Positions 1-8,961 of a stretch of 64,000 nt of DNA are shown piece after piece. This stretch comes from an uncultured Muribaculaceae bacterium (lineage in GTDB: Bacteria; Bacteroidota; Bacteroidia; Bacteroidales; Muribaculaceae). Made by a program: the position numbers and the translations under genes. The notes beneath the pieces were generated by a model that made no database searches, was not told where the DNA came from, and worked only from the letters and a program-made list of their open reading frames with translations. Numbering within the stretch: the first letter of the stretch is position 1; the number at the start of each line of letters is the position of its first letter. The stretch is taken from positions 1 through 64,000 of the forward strand of contig CAJTZQ010000005.1 in the NCBI GenBank assembly GCA_910583795.1. Direction: 5' to 3'.

Positions 1-6
1 GCTCAA

Positions 7-996
7 TTAGCGGCTTAGCCGAGACTGGTCAGCCTCAAAATTTACCGAACCATTGCTTATAAGAAGATAAAGTGGAATGCCAAGAGCGAGGATACAACCT
101 ATTCCACATACCACTCCCCAAACAGGGATTGTGCCGGCTTCAGCATACCACTCCGGAGCAGCTTCTCCAAATAACGTCCAACCCCAGCTTGTGCTGAAAG
201 CTATCAGTGTGAATACACAACCCACAAGTCCGATGACCATTGCTATCAGTAAAGGGATTGCGATTATAAGACCGAGAATCACCAATATTTTAGCGCATGC
301 GCCAAAAAAAGAGGCTAAAGAATCTCCGAAATTTGCTGATCTGGGAGGGGTGGCCGATTGAACGTTTTGAGAATTTTCCTCGCGGAAATTATCTGTGACT
401 GTCTTTCCAATGTTTTCCACGGTCGGTTGCTCTCCCATCATTTGCATTCTCTCGTATGGTGTACGCGCCTCAGGCACTACTATCCACAGGATAAGATATG
501 CTATTCCCATTGTTGCCACTGATAACACAGTGAGAAGCACAGTGAGCAGCCTCACCACCGTTGGATCGACATTGAGATAGTATCCCAATCCGGCACATAC
601 TCCACCGAGCATTGCATTCTGCGGGTCGCGGTATAATTTTTTCTTCTGTTTCGGCAATGGAGGAATGTAGGGGGGAGGGGTGACAGTTTCTTTATATTCC
701 ATTTTTTCGCTGTCGATAGAGATGGTTTCATCTTCCTCGATCATTTCCTCAGGCTGCCCGACGCGACGGATGACTTGCTCCACGTCTTGCGCCGTGACGA
801 TCGCACTTCCCGATGAAGTCTGTTCGAGAAGAAGTTCGGCGATACGGCTTTCAATGTCGTTTACGAGTTCACGCGAATCATCTTGCTTCGCAAACGCGTG
901 TTCAATTGTGTCGAGATAGTCGCTAAGGAGGGTATATGCGTCGTCGTCGATAGTGAAGGGGAACCCTGCGACGTTGATATTGAATGTCTTTTTCAT
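7..996 (-). CDS. PspC-domain multi-pass membrane protein
   Basis: A 329-residue protein. Residues 1-100 are hydrophilic and acidic; residues 118-176 match the PspC domain, with the GGVCAGLGYYLNVDPT signature at 131-146 followed by a membrane helix ending in WIVVPEA. Further membrane segments lie at about 233-270 and 290-312. PspC proteins belong to envelope-stress (phage-shock) systems, but in Bacteroidota the role is poorly defined. The gene starts 39 bases after the stop of a PadR-type regulator on the same strand, so the two probably form an operon in which PadR controls its own transcription and this gene. The reading frame is complete. Confidence 0.85.
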   Translation of the reverse strand: MKKTFNINVAGFPFTIDDDAYTLLSDYLDTIEHAFAKQDDSRELVNDIESRIAELLLEQTSSGSAIVTAQDVEQVIRRVGQPEEMIEEDETISIDSEKMEYKETVTPPPYIPPLPKQKKKLYRDPQNAMLGGVCAGLGYYLNVDPTVVRLLTVLLTVLSVATMGIAYLILWIVVPEARTPYERMQMMGEQPTVENIGKTVTDNFREENSQNVQSATPPRSANFGDSLASFFGACAKILVILGLIIAIPLLIAMVIGLVGCVFTLIAFSTSWGWTLFGEAAPEWYAEAGTIPVWGVVCGIGCILALGIPLYLLISNGSVNFEADQSRLSR

Positions 997-1035
997 TATG
1001 GGTTAAGTTTAGGGCACAATTATGCCGCAAGATGA

Positions 1036-1383
1036 TTATTGAAGATTTCTAAAATGGTTAACGTTTGCTACTATTTCATCCCAAGCAGCCGACATTTCGG
1101 CGAGGGTCTCTTTCCCTGTGTCGGTAATGAAATAGTATTTGCGTGGGGGGCCTTTGGGACTTTCTTCCCATTCATAGTTGAGTTTCCCTTCTTTCCTTAG
1201 GCGGTTGAGAAGAGTATAGAGGGTTCCTTCCACCACAATGAGGGAAGCCTCGCTGAGTCCGTTGATGATGTCGGAAGGGTATGCCCTCTGTCTGTTAAGA
1301 AGCAGGAGGACACAATATTCGAGTATCCCTTTTCTCATCTGCGAACGGATGTTTGAGTCGGATGTTTTAGTTTTCTCGGTCAT
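1036..1383 (-). CDS. PadR-family transcriptional regulator
   Basis: A 115-residue winged-helix protein. The core at about 15-100 (MRKGILEYCVLLLLNRQRAY, VVEGTLYTLLNRLRKEGKL, KYYFITDTGKETL) is the PadR N-terminal DNA-binding domain with the typical EGTLY recognition-helix motif and the Y-x-IT-x-x-G wing. There is no long C-terminal dimerisation domain, so this is the short PadR class. It is the first gene of a pair with the PspC protein downstream; PadR-PspC pairs are common in Bacteroidota and suggest ligand- or stress-controlled repression. I found no clear operator or TAnnTTTG box in its upstream region. Confidence 0.88.
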   Translation of the reverse strand: MTEKTKTSDSNIRSQMRKGILEYCVLLLLNRQRAYPSDIINGLSEASLIVVEGTLYTLLNRLRKEGKLNYEWEESPKGPPRKYYFITDTGKETLAEMSAAWDEIVANVNHFRNLQ

Positions 1384-1493
1384 AAATCAAGTTTGGAGTG
1401 AGGAGTGCCATTCTATCGGAATGGCCCCGTTATATTAATTACGTGAAAATTTATATTTTGTGACATTTTGATAATAACTTTTTCGAGGGTGGT

Positions 1494-3716
1494 TTAAAAA
1501 CCACCATTGTTGCCACTTACAGAAGATTTATCATCGTTGCTTATTGAAACGGCAGTTTTCTTGACGTCGCTTTTCAGCGAGCCGAATCTCCAGCTGAGAG
1601 ATATGCCGACATTCCAGTTCTCGTTTTTGTTTTCAAAAGTAGAATAATATCCTTTTATCGCCGTGACAGATTTGTAGATGTTACGTTTCTGTAAGAAATT
1701 GTTGGCATTTACCGTAAGAGTCAGGGCATCGTCTTTAAGAAAACTTTTGCTTATTCCGAACCCATAGTAGTGCCATCCGCTATTGTAGCCGTCGAGATGA
1801 TAACCGCGAGTGTTCTGACCGCCATAAACATTAAATTTAAATCCTGATGAAAGAGAATAGTTCCAGTTGGCGCCGTAGTTGAGATTCCAACCTGCATTAC
1901 TCAGGTTTTCTTCAGGGGAAGAGAACATCTGTCGTGTTAGACGCGCATTGACAGAAAATTGCATTCTTGGGACTATAGTCCAGTTGAGAAATCCGAAAAA
2001 TGCGAGACTCCGTTCATGTCCGATATTTGCATAAGTATCGCAAAATGTGTTCCCTTCCATAAAATATTTGTGGGCGATTGCATTGTCGATAGTGGAATAC
2101 TCCACACCGATGTTGCCGCCAAACACTCTGCCGAAATTGGAATATGTGAGCGATATTTTGTTGGCACGCTCGTTCGACAGGTCGGGATTTCCTGACTCCA
2201 CATAATTCGGGATGTAGTTCTGCCGGAACGGATTGATTTGATTGAGAGTGGGGCGGGAGATTCTCATCTGATATGCAAAACGCAGATTGGAAGCAGGGGA
2301 GAACATATAAGATATCGCAGCATTGGGCACCAGATCATTGAGATGGTTTATGAAGTCGGGATTATCTCCGGCGTGAAAATCAATACCCATTCTGGTGTGT
2401 TCGTAGCGTAGCCCGGCAATTATCGATAATGAATTGAACTTGCCTGTAAATGAGGCATAGGAGGCATAAATATCTTGAATCTGGGTCAGATCAGAACGGT
2501 CAGCGGGAGATTCCACCGCTGAAGCTTCGTCTTTGCCCAGGAGTTCGTAAGAATTGGCGTCATTGCGTCTCCACACGGCTTTCGCACCGGATTCAAGGAG
2601 GAACCGGTCGCTGCCGAACGGATTGATATAGTCAAACTGTAGAGTGTGTTCGTTGTTGAAGCCTCGATTGTCCATTCTTTCGAAAGGGTCTGCCAAAATA
2701 TCACCGTAAGATTCAAACATTATGAAGTCGGCAGCCAATTTATGGTAACCGTGGTTATAGAGATAGGATAGAATGGTCTTATGTCCGTCGTCATTGAAAT
2801 TGTGTTGCCAAGACGTCCCTGCGGTTACTCCTGTATTTACAACATCTGCGTCTACATATCTTGACATTTTTCCTGTCAGTTCATGCTTATCGTTGTATGT
2901 TGAACTGGAAAAAATGGATTTGTTGTCTTTGAGATAAGCATGTACGGAATGTATATTAGTATTGAGAGTGACAAGATCATTGTCGGTAAGATCATAAGAC
3001 ATGTTGATTCCGCCACCTAAATAATTATACTTCACTCTTTGTTTGAGAGAGTTTGTCTGATACCTTGCATCCGTTGACTCATAATTGATTGAGGTGGGGG
3101 TGCTTTCGGTATGTTGCGGGAACAGTGTGCTATTGGCATAGTCAATATTTGCACTCATTGAGAGTTTCCCTTTTTTCATTCTTCCATACACAGCACCGCC
3201 TGTCTGCATTTTAGAGAAGCTTGCCTCGACCGAGCCGGAGTAGCCGTCTGTGGAATTTTTGGTGACCGTTACAAGGTTGAGAATTCCGGCGGTGCCCTCA
3301 GCGTCATATTTTGCCCCGGGTTCGGTTATCACTTCGATTTTAACAACGGCGTCGGCGGGCATAGCTTTAAATATCTGGTCATAGTTTGCTGTGAGAGAAG
3401 GGTCTTCTTTACCGTTTACGTAGATTTTGAAATTTTCTTGCCCGTTGATACGGATCTTGTTTTCTCCGTCAACACTCACCATCGGCACTTTTCTGAGAGC
3501 ATCGAGGAGAGTGTTGCCTTTTGTGGAAGGATCTTCTTCAAGGTTGTAGGTTAGTTTGGCACCATCTGTCTGAACAATCGGTTTGTCAGCCACGACAATA
3601 AGATCTTCAAGATCATAATACGATCCTTCGATGGAATCGGGCTCCAGTTCCTGAGCAAAAATGGTAGAGCTGCTTGCGAGCATCAGCGTTGAAGTTAACA
3701 ATAAAGCAGTTTTCAT
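1494..3716 (-). CDS. TonB-type outer membrane beta-barrel protein
   Basis: A 740-residue protein with a signal peptide (1-21, ending SSSTIFA before QELEPD). Residues about 40-155 form a plug-like domain (LLDALRKVPMVSVDGENKI, KIEVITEPGAKYDAEGTAGILNLV), and the rest is a barrel rich in alternating aromatic residues, as in the outer-membrane-beta-barrel family of Bacteroidota TonB receptors. No carboxypeptidase-like domain precedes the plug and no SusD partner is adjacent, so it is not a classical SusC. Substrate unknown. Its likely promoter lies about 340 bases upstream, so the transcript would carry a ~330-base leader containing one copy of the 204-bp repeat. Confidence 0.85.
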   Translation of the reverse strand: MKTALLLTSTLMLASSSTIFAQELEPDSIEGSYYDLEDLIVVADKPIVQTDGAKLTYNLEEDPSTKGNTLLDALRKVPMVSVDGENKIRINGQENFKIYVNGKEDPSLTANYDQIFKAMPADAVVKIEVITEPGAKYDAEGTAGILNLVTVTKNSTDGYSGSVEASFSKMQTGGAVYGRMKKGKLSMSANIDYANSTLFPQHTESTPTSINYESTDARYQTNSLKQRVKYNYLGGGINMSYDLTDNDLVTLNTNIHSVHAYLKDNKSIFSSSTYNDKHELTGKMSRYVDADVVNTGVTAGTSWQHNFNDDGHKTILSYLYNHGYHKLAADFIMFESYGDILADPFERMDNRGFNNEHTLQFDYINPFGSDRFLLESGAKAVWRRNDANSYELLGKDEASAVESPADRSDLTQIQDIYASYASFTGKFNSLSIIAGLRYEHTRMGIDFHAGDNPDFINHLNDLVPNAAISYMFSPASNLRFAYQMRISRPTLNQINPFRQNYIPNYVESGNPDLSNERANKISLTYSNFGRVFGGNIGVEYSTIDNAIAHKYFMEGNTFCDTYANIGHERSLAFFGFLNWTIVPRMQFSVNARLTRQMFSSPEENLSNAGWNLNYGANWNYSLSSGFKFNVYGGQNTRGYHLDGYNSGWHYYGFGISKSFLKDDALTLTVNANNFLQKRNIYKSVTAIKGYYSTFENKNENWNVGISLSWRFGSLKSDVKKTAVSISNDDKSSVSGNNGGF

Positions 3717-3752
3717 AATTTTGATAGAGTTGAATGGAATGTTTTTGAATAT

Positions 3753-3956
3753 GAAGTCATTTCTACTTTTTTACGGAGATTGATTTTCTTATGGCTTTTT
3801 AAGTTTAAAAGACCTCTTTTTCAATCTTCCGTCATCTTTTCGGTCGCTTTTGAACCTTTCATCGGTCGTTTAGCCCGCTAAACTCCCTCTTCAAGTTTCA
3901 AAATCGCCTCGAAAATCTGACGAAATCTTAAAAAAGAAAAAAGTTTAAATGACTTC
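3753..3956 (+). repeat. 204-bp inverted-repeat element, copy A (full)
   Basis: Ends are GAAGTCATTT and AAATGACTTC, a perfect 10-bp terminal inverted repeat. Internal hairpins: AAAAGA-CC-TCTTTT (3807-3820), TTTAGC-CC-GCTAAA (3869-3882), and TTTTGAA/TTCAAAA (3848-3854 with 3897-3903) enclosing the latter. The interior is nearly identical to copies at 11215, 12665 and, inverted, 63180. No open frame of note. The copy lies in the predicted leader of the leftward outer membrane protein gene. Confidence 0.88.
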
Positions 3957-4053
3957 TGTTTTTGTTTTGGCAGCATCATTAGGATGATGAAGCAAGAATG
4001 TGAAAGTTTGTCATCTTAAGGAAGTGGAAGGCTATCCTTTCTGATTGACGATG

Positions 4054-4084
4054 CAAAGTTATAAATAAATTTAGTACTATGCAA
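4054..4084 (-). promoter_or_regulatory. promoter for outer membrane protein gene
   Basis: On the minus strand TTG (4084-4082), a 20-base spacer and TAACTTTG (4061-4054) match the Bacteroidota -33/-7 promoter. The inferred start near 4047 places the 204-bp element inside the 5' leader of the gene starting at 3716. Confidence 0.65.
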
Positions 4085-4220
4085 TACATAGTAGTGAAAA
4101 AATATAAGTAGTAAGTATGAAATAATAGTTGTTAATGCTTGGTACTATGTTGAAATGAATTGATTTTGTGGATGTTGATTGTGTATGGGGACGATATAAA
4201 TTTTTTTGAAAAAATTTTGT

Positions 4221-4228
4221 TAACTTTG
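4221..4228 (+). promoter_or_regulatory. -7 box for lepA
   Basis: TAACTTTG matches TAnnTTTG exactly and sits 16 bases before the lepA start codon. No TTTG is at the expected distance upstream, so the -33 half is weak. The leader would be only about 10 bases. Confidence 0.5.
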
Positions 4229-4244
4229 CAGTAAAATAAGAAAG

Positions 4245-6032
4245 ATGAAAAATATACGCAATTTTTGCATCATAGCGCATATCGATCATGGCAAATCCAC
4301 ACTTGCCGACCGATTGCTTGAACGAACCAACACGGTAGCCGCCAAAGATATGGAGGCACAGGTGCTCGACGACATGGATTTGGAGCGCGAGCGAGGCATA
4401 ACAATCAAGAGTCATGCCATACAGATGGACTACGAACTTGATGGTGAAAAATATGTTCTCAACCTTATAGACACTCCGGGGCACGTGGACTTTTCATACG
4501 AAGTGTCACGTTCGATCGCGGCATGCGAGGGTGCGCTCCTTATTGTGGATGCCTCTCAAGGTATCCAGGCACAAACTATTTCCAATCTTTATATGGCTAT
4601 AGACAATGACCTGGAGATTATACCTGTGATAAATAAATGTGACCTCGACAGTGCTAAACCGGATGAGGTTGAAGACCAGATTGTGGATCTTCTCGGATGC
4701 GACAGGGAAGACATAATCCGTGCCAGCGGGAAAACGGGTATGGGTATCGACGATGTGTTGAAAGCTATTGTAGAAAGAGTTCCCGCTCCGGAGGGTGATC
4801 CCGACGCACCTTTGCAGGCTCTTATTTTTGACTCCGTATTTAACCCTTTCAGAGGTATCATAGCTTATTTCAAGATTGTAAATGGCGTTTTAAAGACAAA
4901 TGATTTTGTAAAGTTTGTCTCAACAGGAAAGGAGTATCATGCCGATGAGATCGGGGTCTTGAAACTCGATATGGCTCCCCGGAAAGAACTTTCAGCCGGG
5001 AATGTGGGATATATCATTTCCGGAATCAAGACTTCGAAGGAGGTTAAGGTGGGAGACACCATTACTCATGTAGACAATCCATGTGACTCTGCGATTGACG
5101 GATTTGAGGAGGTCAAGCCTATGGTGTTTGCCGGCGTTTATCCTATCGAGACGGAGGATTTCGAGAATCTTCGCGCTTCTCTTGAGAAACTTCAGCTCAA
5201 TGATGCGTCGCTTACATTCCAACCGGAATCATCGGCTGCGCTCGGATTCGGATTCCGTTGCGGTTTCCTCGGTTTGCTTCACATGGAGATTATTCAGGAG
5301 CGCCTTGGACGTGAGTTCGACATGGATGTCATCACAACTGTGCCGAACGTATCATATAAGGTATACGATAAGAAGGGGAACGTGACCGAGGTGCACAATC
5401 CTTCGGGATTGCCGGAAGCCACTCTTATTGATCATATAGAAGAACCATATATCCGCGCCACTATTATCACCCAGGCTGATTATATCGGTCCGATTATGAC
5501 TCTATGTCTCAGTAAGAGAGGGGAGCTGATAAAACAGGAGTATATTTCAGGAAACCGTATGGAAATCACTTTCGACATGCCGCTCGGTGAAATCGTGATA
5601 GATTTTTATGACAAACTGAAGTCTATCTCTAAGGGTTATGCCTCATTTGACTATCATCTGCATGATTTCCGTGAATCCAAGCTTGTGAAACTTGATATAC
5701 TTCTTAACGGTGAAAGCGTAGATGCACTGTCCACACTCACGCATGCCGACAATGCCGTGAGATTCGGCAGGAGAATGTGTGAGAAGTTGAAGGAGCTGAT
5801 TCCACGTCAGCAGTTTGATATAGCTATCCAGGCGGCGATCGGAGCCAAGATCATAGCAAGGGAAACTATCAAGGCAGTCCGTAAGGATGTGACTGCAAAG
5901 TGTTATGGCGGTGACATCTCCCGAAAAAGGAAACTTCTTGAGAAGCAGAAGGCGGGCAAGAAGAGGATGAAGCAGATTGGATCTGTAGAAGTGCCTCAAA
6001 AGGCATTCCTCGCGGTGCTGAAACTGGATTAG
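4245..6032 (+). CDS. lepA: elongation factor 4 (LepA) GTPase
   Basis: A 595-residue translational GTPase that acts on stalled or mistranslocated ribosomes. All G motifs are visible: AHIDHGKST (G1, 11-19), RERGITIKS (G2), DTPGHVDF (G3) and NKCDL (G4). The C-terminal region carries the LepA-specific domain ([20 protein letters not shown]). Full length for the family. It starts at the ATG directly before [17 protein letters not shown], as in homologues. It is transcribed alone; a strong inverted repeat lies downstream before bcp. Confidence 0.98.
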   Translation: MKNIRNFCIIAHIDHGKSTLADRLLERTNTVAAKDMEAQVLDDMDLERERGITIKSHAIQMDYELDGEKYVLNLIDTPGHVDFSYEVSRSIAACEGALLIVDASQGIQAQTISNLYMAIDNDLEIIPVINKCDLDSAKPDEVEDQIVDLLGCDREDIIRASGKTGMGIDDVLKAIVERVPAPEGDPDAPLQALIFDSVFNPFRGIIAYFKIVNGVLKTNDFVKFVSTGKEYHADEIGVLKLDMAPRKELSAGNVGYIISGIKTSKEVKVGDTITHVDNPCDSAIDGFEEVKPMVFAGVYPIETEDFENLRASLEKLQLNDASLTFQPESSAALGFGFRCGFLGLLHMEIIQERLGREFDMDVITTVPNVSYKVYDKKGNVTEVHNPSGLPEATLIDHIEEPYIRATIITQADYIGPIMTLCLSKRGELIKQEYISGNRMEITFDMPLGEIVIDFYDKLKSISKGYASFDYHLHDFRESKLVKLDILLNGESVDALSTLTHADNAVRFGRRMCEKLKELIPRQQFDIAIQAAIGAKIIARETIKAVRKDVTAKCYGGDISRKRKLLEKQKAGKKRMKQIGSVEVPQKAFLAVLKLD

Positions 6033-6072
6033 GCTTGATTAAACTTGATTTAGCCTGAATAAACTTGATTAA
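6031..6072 (+). repeat. tandem ~20-bp repeat after lepA
   Basis: Two imperfect units, both ending in AAACTTGATT, follow directly on the lepA stop codon: one begins AGGCTTGATT and the next TAGCCTGAAT. Function unknown. Confidence 0.6.
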
Positions 6073-6086
6073 CAATTTAAACGTTT

Positions 6087-6132
6087 ATTAGACAATTAGC
6101 AATTAAAAATTAGTAATTGCTAATTGTCTAAT
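6087..6132. terminator. 19-bp perfect inverted repeat downstream of lepA
   Basis: ATTAGACAATTAGCAATTA (6087-6105) is the exact reverse complement of 6114-6132, with an 8-base loop. The stem is very AT-rich and has no T tract, so it may be a weak terminator, a processing site or simply a palindromic unit. It lies 55 bases after lepA and about 100 before bcp. Confidence 0.5.
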
Positions 6133-6234
6133 TGGTTTATAAATTATGGTGCTTATGCGTCATATGCTATGAATCATGTATTGTATTCGATTATTATACT
6201 TTAAAATAATATAAAATTTTCAACTAATAAAGTT

Positions 6235-6714
6235 ATGAACATAGGTGACAAAATGCCCGATATTCTCGGGAAAGATGCTAACGGAAATGAAATCAAATTG
6301 TCTTCGTTTCCTGAAAACATGAAGTTTATCATATATTTCTATCCCAAAGATAATACTCCGGGATGTACGGCTGAGGCTATAAGCTTCCGAAATAATTATG
6401 ACACATTCCTCCAGATGGGATATCAGGTGATAGGCGTAAGCAAGGATTCCGAGCCAAGCCATAAGAAGTTTATAGACAAGCACTGCTTGCCGTTTCCTCT
6501 TGTTGCTGACACAGATACCACTCTTTGTCAGGCAGCCGGTGTATGGCAGTTGAAAAAAATGGCAGGGAGAGAGTATATGGGAATCGTGCGTACAACATTC
6601 GTCTGTGACCATGACGGTACGGTCACTGACGTTGTAAATAAGGTGAACACGAAACTTGCCGGTGAGCAGCTCTTCAAACTCCTTGACGGAAGGGGAACGT
6701 TGAATCCTGCTTGA
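6235..6714 (+). CDS. bcp: thioredoxin-dependent peroxiredoxin (BCP/PrxQ type)
   Basis: A 159-residue AhpC/TSA-type peroxidase that reduces hydrogen peroxide and organic hydroperoxides. The active site is NTPGCTAEA with the peroxidatic cysteine at C44; a second cysteine at C84 (KHCLPF) is the candidate resolving residue rather than the one five residues on, as C49 is absent. No signal peptide, so cytoplasmic. Reducing power would come from thioredoxin; the start of a trxB gene is present at the far end of the window. Short TTTAGGG-like repeats separate it from nhaA. Confidence 0.95.
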   Translation: MNIGDKMPDILGKDANGNEIKLSSFPENMKFIIYFYPKDNTPGCTAEAISFRNNYDTFLQMGYQVIGVSKDSEPSHKKFIDKHCLPFPLVADTDTTLCQAAGVWQLKKMAGREYMGIVRTTFVCDHDGTVTDVVNKVNTKLAGEQLFKLLDGRGTLNPA

Positions 6715-6716
6715 GT

Positions 6717-6762
6717 GGTTTAGGATTTAGAGTTTAGGGTTGAGGGTTTAGAGTTTAGGGAA
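6717..6762 (+). repeat. TTTAGAGTTTAGGG-like short repeats
   Basis: Between bcp and nhaA there are several irregular units of TTTAG-AGTTTAGGG. Low-complexity; no clear function. Confidence 0.5.
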
Positions 6763-6785
6763 ATGTCGTAAGAAATTTATGTGCT

Positions 6786-8138
6786 ATGTCAAACGTATTC
6801 TACACCGCGAGGAAAACAATAAAGAATCTTACCAACGGAGGTAACGTGTTGCTTGTTGCAACGGCTCTTGCCTTATTGGTTGTCAATCTTCCGTTTCTTC
6901 ATGATTTCTATAATTCTTTATGGACTCATGAAATGGCACTTCAGGTAGGAGACTTTAATCTCTTTAGCCACCACGGACATCCGATGAGCATAATGGCGTT
7001 TATAAATGATGCCCTAATGGCTGTTTTCTTCTTCTCTGTTGGACTGGAGATAAAGCGCGAAATTCTTGTAGGTGAATTGTCATCATTTCGTCAAGCCCTT
7101 CTTCCGATAGTTGCCGCTATCGGAGGAATGGGCATTCCCGTGCTTATATTCTTTCTGCTTGCCCACGACACGGATTATATAGGAGGTGCCGCTATCCCTA
7201 TGGCTACAGATATCGCTTTCTCCTTAGGCGTGCTTGCCATGTTGGGAAACCGTGTGCCGATAAGTCTTAAGATTTTTTTGACCACTCTTGCCGTGGTTGA
7301 TGACATAGGGGGCATACTTGTTATTGCAATTTTTTATAGTTCGCACATCAATTATTGGATGCTTCTGATCGCTGCCGTATTGCTTGGGATTTTGGCATTG
7401 GGTGGTAAATTGTCAATTCAGAGTAAGGTGTTTTATCTTGGAATAGGTGCATTTATATGGTTCCTTTTCCTTAATGCAGGTATCCATCCCACGATAGCCG
7501 GAGTCTTGATAGCTTTCTGCGTACCGGCGAAACCCGTTTATGCTCCGAAAAAATATGTTAAGACAATAAGAAAGAATATCGGATATTTCACTCAAGAAGA
7601 TGAGGAAAGGCTTACGAGCAGGACCATCCTCAATAAGGATCAAATGAACTGGTTGAAAGAGATCGAATCTGCATCTGATAAGGTTATTTCTCCTTTGCAA
7701 GACATGGAGGATTCTCTTCATCCTGTAGTAAACTATATAATTGTCCCTCTATTTGCATTTGCCAATGCGGGAATTTATTTCGGGGATCTACAGTTCAATG
7801 CTCTTTTCCATGGCGTGGCACCGGCTATTATTTTGGGATTGGTTTTGGGTAAATTCCTCGGTATTTTTCTGTTTACCTGGATATGTATAAAACTCAAATG
7901 GGCATCGATGCCTGAAGATTGCAACTATAAGCAATTGGCGGCTATATCCATGCTGGGAGGCATAGGTTTCACGGTTTCCTTATTCATTGCAAATCTTTCT
8001 TTTGGGACAGGCGATCCCTATCTCTCACAACTTTTGAATAACGCCAAACTCGGTATTCTCGTAGGCTCTTTCCTCGCGGGGTTCCTGGGCTGGCTTCTCC
8101 TCTACCTCACACTTCCGAAACATCCTTCCGAATCATAA
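6786..8138 (+). CDS. nhaA: Na+/H+ antiporter NhaA
   Basis: A 450-residue integral inner-membrane antiporter exchanging sodium for protons. Family hallmarks include the segment FFFSVGLEIKREILVGEL, the paired aspartates of the ion site in LAVVDDIGGILVIAIFY, and ATDIAFSLGVLAMLG. About 60 extra residues (roughly 245-310, charged) form a loop not found in the 388-residue Escherichia coli protein but usual in longer bacterial members. The C-terminus ends KHPSES; its stop codon lies at the junction with a half copy of a second inverted-repeat element, so the last residues may be altered by that junction. Confidence 0.96.
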   Translation: MSNVFYTARKTIKNLTNGGNVLLVATALALLVVNLPFLHDFYNSLWTHEMALQVGDFNLFSHHGHPMSIMAFINDALMAVFFFSVGLEIKREILVGELSSFRQALLPIVAAIGGMGIPVLIFFLLAHDTDYIGGAAIPMATDIAFSLGVLAMLGNRVPISLKIFLTTLAVVDDIGGILVIAIFYSSHINYWMLLIAAVLLGILALGGKLSIQSKVFYLGIGAFIWFLFLNAGIHPTIAGVLIAFCVPAKPVYAPKKYVKTIRKNIGYFTQEDEERLTSRTILNKDQMNWLKEIESASDKVISPLQDMEDSLHPVVNYIIVPLFAFANAGIYFGDLQFNALFHGVAPAIILGLVLGKFLGIFLFTWICIKLKWASMPEDCNYKQLAAISMLGGIGFTVSLFIANLSFGTGDPYLSQLLNNAKLGILVGSFLAGFLGWLLLYLTLPKHPSES

Positions 8139-8204
8139 ATATCAAAAATCTGCCTGACAAATCATTTCAATTCCTTCGACAAATAAATTTAAACAGTTTC
8201 TAAG
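8132..8204 (+). repeat. half copy of 170-bp inverted-repeat element 2
   Basis: Matches the right half of the element at 12497-12571 (shared: ATCATAA, ATCAAAAAT, CAATTCCTTCG, AAATAAATTTAAACAGTTTC). The left half and left terminal repeat are missing. The homology begins at or just before the nhaA stop codon. Confidence 0.75.
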
Positions 8205-8227
8205 AATATTGTAAAACTGCCGTTTGT

Positions 8228-8243
8228 CCCTTTATTGAAAGGG
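8228..8243 (+). terminator. possible nhaA terminator hairpin
   Basis: CCCTTT-ATTG-AAAGGG is followed by ATTATTTTT. Short stem and interrupted T tract; it lies 90 bases after nhaA. Confidence 0.35.
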
Positions 8244-8484
8244 ATTATTTTTGATAAATATTGCAAACTTTCTTGCAAATAAATATTCGATTGTTTAATT
8301 TTGTGATTGAAAACCACGCCGGAGTGTCTCGGCATTTTGTGGGACATGGCGGGGTGGGTTTCAAGACATATAAGGAAGGCGTTTATCATGCGCTTTGTTT
8401 TTTGATGCATCTGAATCTCGCAAATTCAAAATTCCTGTCAAAGAAACATAGCAACGATAGATGCTCATGGGTATGTTATATTCT

Positions 8485-8520
8485 TTCTTCTGTTTTTCTT
8501 TTAAAAGAAAAACAGAAGAA
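8485..8520. repeat. 36-bp loopless perfect palindrome
   Basis: The 18 bases 8485-8502 (TTCTTCTGTTTTTCTTTT) are the exact reverse complement of 8503-8520 with no spacer. It could act as a terminator, a protein-binding site or a cruciform. No gene is close on either side. Confidence 0.7.
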
Positions 8521-8800
8521 CTATATAATATTATCGGCGTGGGTTTCTTCGTTGTTCGTCCTGACAGGAATGGCAATGCGAGAGCCTGATGCGTCGGACG
8601 GGCAACAGATACAGACTCCCACGTTTTCCATTTTTATATATCTGTAGACTAATATAGTAAGAATCCGGAGGCATCCGGAAGTCGTATGAGAGGGGTCCAT
8701 AGGTCAAGTCGGTATGCATTGATCTCTATGTAAAAGAAATATTTGCAATCTATTAAATCAGGTATCATTAGAGTTGTATGATTATTCAGACACCGTTTAT

Positions 8801-8857
8801 CCCTCATTAATATAGATAGAATAAATATTGTTTCACAATATAGATAAATAGTGAGGG
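8801..8857. repeat. 57-bp imperfect inverted repeat
   Basis: CCCTCA at 8801-8806 pairs with TGAGGG at 8852-8857, and ATATTGT/ACAATAT form an inner hairpin. The region between is AT-rich. Purpose unknown. Confidence 0.4.
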
Positions 8858-8961
8858 CGTCATGAATTAATCTTCATCTTTGAATGGATATCTTATTGAT
8901 ATAAAATAATATAAATTTGGGAAATGATAAATTTCCTGATTATATTTATGAATTTGTAGTA

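Larger units (their letters stand above)
3717..4244. other. intergenic region between divergent genes
   Basis: No credible gene in 528 bases. It holds a full copy of the 204-bp inverted-repeat element (3753-3956), a leftward promoter for the outer membrane protein (4054-4084) and a -7 box for lepA (4221-4228). An open frame on the minus strand running from lepA into this region (4077-4484) is a shadow of lepA. Confidence 0.8.

Noticed and set aside
4077..4484. Minus-strand frame of 135 residues at the start of lepA
   Set aside because: Overlaps lepA entirely in its coding part; a shadow.
6717..6762. Telomere-like repeats as a functional array
   Set aside because: Units are irregular and few; likely low-complexity intergenic DNA.
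8261..8647. 128-residue open frame in the gene-poor region
   Set aside because: No domain, odd composition, runs through the 36-bp palindrome; no promoter-start arrangement.
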